Source: Candidatus Methanogaster sp. UBA203 (lineage in GTDB: Archaea > Halobacteriota > Methanosarcinia > Methanosarcinales > Methanogasteraceae). From it: a stretch of DNA of 16,162 bases. Within the stretch, counting starts at the first letter, position 1. Each line of letters starts with the position of its first letter. The notes below the pieces were generated by a model, which had not been told where the DNA came from, searched no databases, and saw only the letters and a list, made by a program, of their open reading frames with translations. The position numbers and the translations under genes are program-made. Of this stretch, positions 14,203-16,162 are shown piece after piece. The stretch lies in assembly GCA_002503595.1 (NCBI GenBank), contig DASC01000088.1, forward strand, positions 5,997-22,158, in the 5' to 3' direction.

Positions 14203-14666
14203 TTGTAAATTTCAGAGTAACACAAGTAGAATCTAAGATATATGTGGATCCGGAAGAGGTCAGAAGGCAGAAGAACGTCAACATCAACTACGACATCAAC
14301 CTGAAGAACACGGCACTCGTGCCAAAACAGACGCCGTTCGGAGAAAAAACGGTTCTGAGGGTTGAATACGCATTCTCAATCAATTATTTGAGCCCGAATG
14401 TCGGGCACATCAGATTTGAGGGGTATTCTGACTATTATTCCGACGAAGACGATCTGACTCAGATCAAAAGCGACTGGGATCAGGGGAAAGCCCCGTCCAA
14501 TGTCCAGAACCAGATCGCAAACACGATGGTTTCCAACCTTGCCCCTCTCGCGGTTACGCTCTCTTCAAAGCTCGGGCTTCCGCCTGCGATGCCGCTTCCA
14601 GCGATCAATTTCCAGCAGAAGCAGGCGGGGAAACCAGAGAAGGTGGAGACGATGTATCACGGGTGA
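14199..14666 (+). CDS. Conserved-looking protein, possibly SecB-like
   Basis: This 155-residue protein has no membrane segment or signal peptide. The N-terminal two-thirds alternate in a beta-sheet pattern (VNFRVTQVESKIYV, VNINYDINL, VLRVEYAFSINYL). A helical stretch QNQIANTMVSNLAPLAVTLS follows, then a Pro-rich tail PPAMPLPAI. This arrangement resembles the SecB-like proteins known from some archaea (MJ0357 type), but I see no decisive motif. The ATGA overlap with ilvN makes it the third gene of the ilvBN operon, where ilvC is more usual. A chaperone or assembly role for a partner protein is inference. The match to SecB is weak. Confidence 0.6.
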   Translation: MIVNFRVTQVESKIYVDPEEVRRQKNVNINYDINLKNTALVPKQTPFGEKTVLRVEYAFSINYLSPNVGHIRFEGYSDYYSDEDDLTQIKSDWDQGKAPSNVQNQIANTMVSNLAPLAVTLSSKLGLPPAMPLPAINFQQKQAGKPEKVETMYHG

Positions 14667-14982
14667 GATCTGGTGTTTGAGTTCGGATATGGCGGAGTTA
14701 TACTTCACACCGCCACAACTTGAGCTTTTTCAAATCTCTGAAACCGTAGTGTGAGCAAGGCGCTGAGTCCTTGTTTGTGGGTTGTATCAGTTTGGTTCCA
14801 CCAATAAAAAAATCGCAGTTTATGCCGGTGCTGAGTATATGCAACATACTGATACTAAAACAGGTTTTACATATAAAAACTATAATAATTGACCCCACAA
14901 TAACGAATGATATAAAAGTGCCTGTTGGAAACGTGCACACCTCTTACTGACCGGGGTATAAGTATCGGGAAGGATTGGCAGA
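14667..14982. other. 316-bp AT-rich intergenic region before hsdM
   Basis: No convincing gene is present. A weak 5-bp hairpin (CAAGG 14756-14760 with CCTTG 14769-14773) is followed by TTTG and could mark the end of the ilv transcript. AGTAT and ATACT pair around 14836-14852. Beyond about 14800 the sequence is clearly AT-rich, with a TATA-like box at 14910-14918. The composition break fits the border of an acquired restriction-modification locus. Confidence 0.5.
14910..14918 (+). promoter_or_regulatory. Candidate TATA box for hsdM
   Basis: ATATAAAAG matches an archaeal TATA box well. It is about 70 nt before the hsdM ATG, giving a predicted leader of about 45 nt. A second, weaker box, GGTATAAGT, starts near 14955. 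Confidence 0.5.
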
Positions 14983-16162
14983 ATGGCAAAGAATGACAAC
15001 AAAACTCAAGAAGAACCTCTTGAGAAGCAACTGTGGAAAGCGGCGGATAAACTCAGGAAGAATATTGACGCTGCCGAGTACAAACATATAGTCCTGGGTC
15101 TGATTTTCCTGAAATATATCTCAGATGCTTTTGAGGGATTGTATCAAAGACTGCAAAAAGGAGAAGGGGATTACGCCAGTGCTGACCCTGAAGACAGGGA
15201 CGAATATAAAGCCGAGAATGTCTTTTTTGTTCCTGCGATTGCCCGCTGGTCATATTTACAGGCACGAGCCAAACAGCCAGAAATCGGTAAAGACGTTGAT
15301 AACGCGATGGACGCGATCGAAAAAGAGAATCCCCTGCTCAAGGGGGTTTTGCCTAAGGTTTATGCAAGAGGCAACCTTGACCCGACAAGTCTTGGCGGTT
15401 TGATCGATCTGGTGGGCAACGTCGCTCTTGGCGATGCCAAAGCCAGAAGCGCCGATGTTCTCGGTCATGTCTTCGAGTATTTTCTTGGCGAGTTCGCACT
15501 TGCGGAAGGAAAAAAGGGCGGGCAGTTCTACACCCCTCGAAGCGTTGTTCAATTACTTGTAGAGATGCTGGAACCCTACAACGGCAGAGTCTTTGACCCT
15601 TGCTGCGGCTCTGGCGGTATGTTTGTTCAGTCGGAAAAGTTTGTAGGAGATCATCAGGGAAAAGTAAACGATATTTCCATTTATGGTCAGGAGAGCAACC
15701 AGACTACCTGGCGATTGTGTAAAATGAACCTTGCCATTCGCGGTATCGACAGCTCGCAGGTTAAATGGAACAACGAAGGCTCTTTCCTAAACGATGCCCA
15801 CAAAGACCTGAAAGCGGATTATGTCATCGCCAATCCGCCGTTTAACGACAGCGACTGGAGCGGTGATCTGCTCCGTAAGGATGGCAGATGGAAATACGGC
15901 GTGCCACCCACCGGAAACGCCAATTACGCTTGGATACAGCATTTCCTCTACCACCTCAGCCCAAGCGGACAGACCGGTTTTGTTCTGGCAAAGGGGTCGC
16001 TCACCTCCAAATCATCCGGAGAGGGCGAAATCAGGAAGGAGCTTGTGGAAGCCAGACTGGTTGACTGCATCGTGAACCTGCCTACGAAACTTTTCCTGAA
16101 CACGCAGATACCCGCCAGCCTGTGGTTTCTGAGTCGGAATAAAGCCAATGGCAAGTTCCGCA
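14983..16162 (+). CDS. hsdM: Type I restriction-modification DNA methyltransferase subunit HsdM (partial, runs off the window)
   Basis: Methylates adenine in the target of a type I restriction system, in complex with HsdS and HsdR. The 393 visible residues start with the helical N-terminal HsdM domain (about 10-130: LEKQLWKAADKLRKNIDAAE, YKHIVLGLIFLKYISDAF). The N6-adenine methyltransferase domain follows, with QFYTPRSVV (181-189), the AdoMet motif FDPCCGSGGMF (204-214), and the catalytic NPPF (284-287). Family members are usually about 480-550 residues, so the last fifth is cut by the window edge. The start ATG has GGAAGGA nine bases upstream. No hsdS or hsdR is visible, but they would be expected downstream. 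The region looks compositionally distinct from the upstream ilv genes, as expected of a transferred defence locus. Confidence 0.93.
   Translation, partial: MAKNDNKTQEEPLEKQLWKAADKLRKNIDAAEYKHIVLGLIFLKYISDAFEGLYQRLQKGEGDYASADPEDRDEYKAENVFFVPAIARWSYLQARAKQPEIGKDVDNAMDAIEKENPLLKGVLPKVYARGNLDPTSLGGLIDLVGNVALGDAKARSADVLGHVFEYFLGEFALAEGKKGGQFYTPRSVVQLLVEMLEPYNGRVFDPCCGSGGMFVQSEKFVGDHQGKVNDISIYGQESNQTTWRLCKMNLAIRGIDSSQVKWNNEGSFLNDAHKDLKADYVIANPPFNDSDWSGDLLRKDGRWKYGVPPTGNANYAWIQHFLYHLSPSGQTGFVLAKGSLTSKSSGEGEIRKELVEARLVDCIVNLPTKLFLNTQIPASLWFLSRNKANGKFR

Noticed and set aside
14756..14776. Small hairpin followed by TTTG after the ilv operon, considered as an intrinsic terminator.
   Set aside because: The stem is only 5 bp with a short T-run, so it is not clearly above chance, and archaeal terminators rely mainly on T-tracts.
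1..16162. Search for CRISPR arrays, tRNA or rRNA genes, and insertion-sequence transposases.
   Set aside because: No regularly spaced direct repeats, cloverleaf or rRNA signature stretches, or transposase-like frames were seen by eye on either strand.

Overview
The window reads as archaeal, most likely a euryarchaeote of the methanogen/ANME/Syntropharchaeia type (Halobacteriota). The lineage call is inference. The support is a geranylgeranyl-reductase-family lipid gene, a PGF-CTERM-like surface-protein tail, an archaeal-type STAND/AAA ATPase, VapBC-like and MNT/HEPN-like modules, TATA-like boxes before several transcription units, and GGTGA or GAGGAG ribosome-binding sites. Many neighbouring genes overlap by exactly 4 nt (ATGA).

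Layout. Positions 103-5675 hold a minus-strand unit: an NfnA/SudB-like flavin/[2Fe-2S] subunit, a GltA/NfnB/SudA-like NADPH oxidoreductase, and full-length unsplit carB (carbamoyl-phosphate synthase large chain) with no carA beside it. Positions 5676-6180 form a divergent intergenic region with promoter signals facing both ways, two hairpin-forming repeats and a short start-less coding remnant. Everything after this is on the plus strand. A membrane-anchored coiled-coil protein is coupled to a histone-deacetylase-family enzyme (6181-7610).

Positions 7611-10642 look like an accessory stretch full of broken or rearranged genes. It holds a frameshifted MNT nucleotidyltransferase, a 24-codon possible HEPN stub, two small Cys-rich proteins, a chimera joining the first 89 residues of a geranylgeranyl reductase to a PGF-CTERM-like surface-protein tail, an archaeal ATPase, and a VapBC-like pair whose PIN toxin lacks its middle. 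The complete geranylgeranyl reductase follows at 10643-11830. Its first 267 bp are a diverged direct repeat (about 87% identical by hand count) of the chimera's start, so the ATPase and VapBC genes lie between two copies.

Next, after a long hairpin repeat, comes an ilvB-ilvN acetohydroxyacid synthase operon that runs with ATGA overlaps into a small conserved-looking protein, possibly SecB-like (12014-14666). No ilvC is present. A 316-bp gap precedes a type I restriction-modification methyltransferase (hsdM), which is cut by the window edge.

Working together: IlvBN start branched-chain amino-acid synthesis. CarB feeds pyrimidine and arginine synthesis, and the Nfn/GltA-like pair probably supplies or balances NADPH. 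The lipid reductase saturates archaeal membrane isoprenoids. The middle is a decaying defence/toxin-type island. The most unusual points are the lipid-reductase/surface-protein chimera with its flanking direct repeat, the PIN toxin with an internal deletion, and the coupled coiled-coil/deacetylase pair. I did not see a clearly complete new system.
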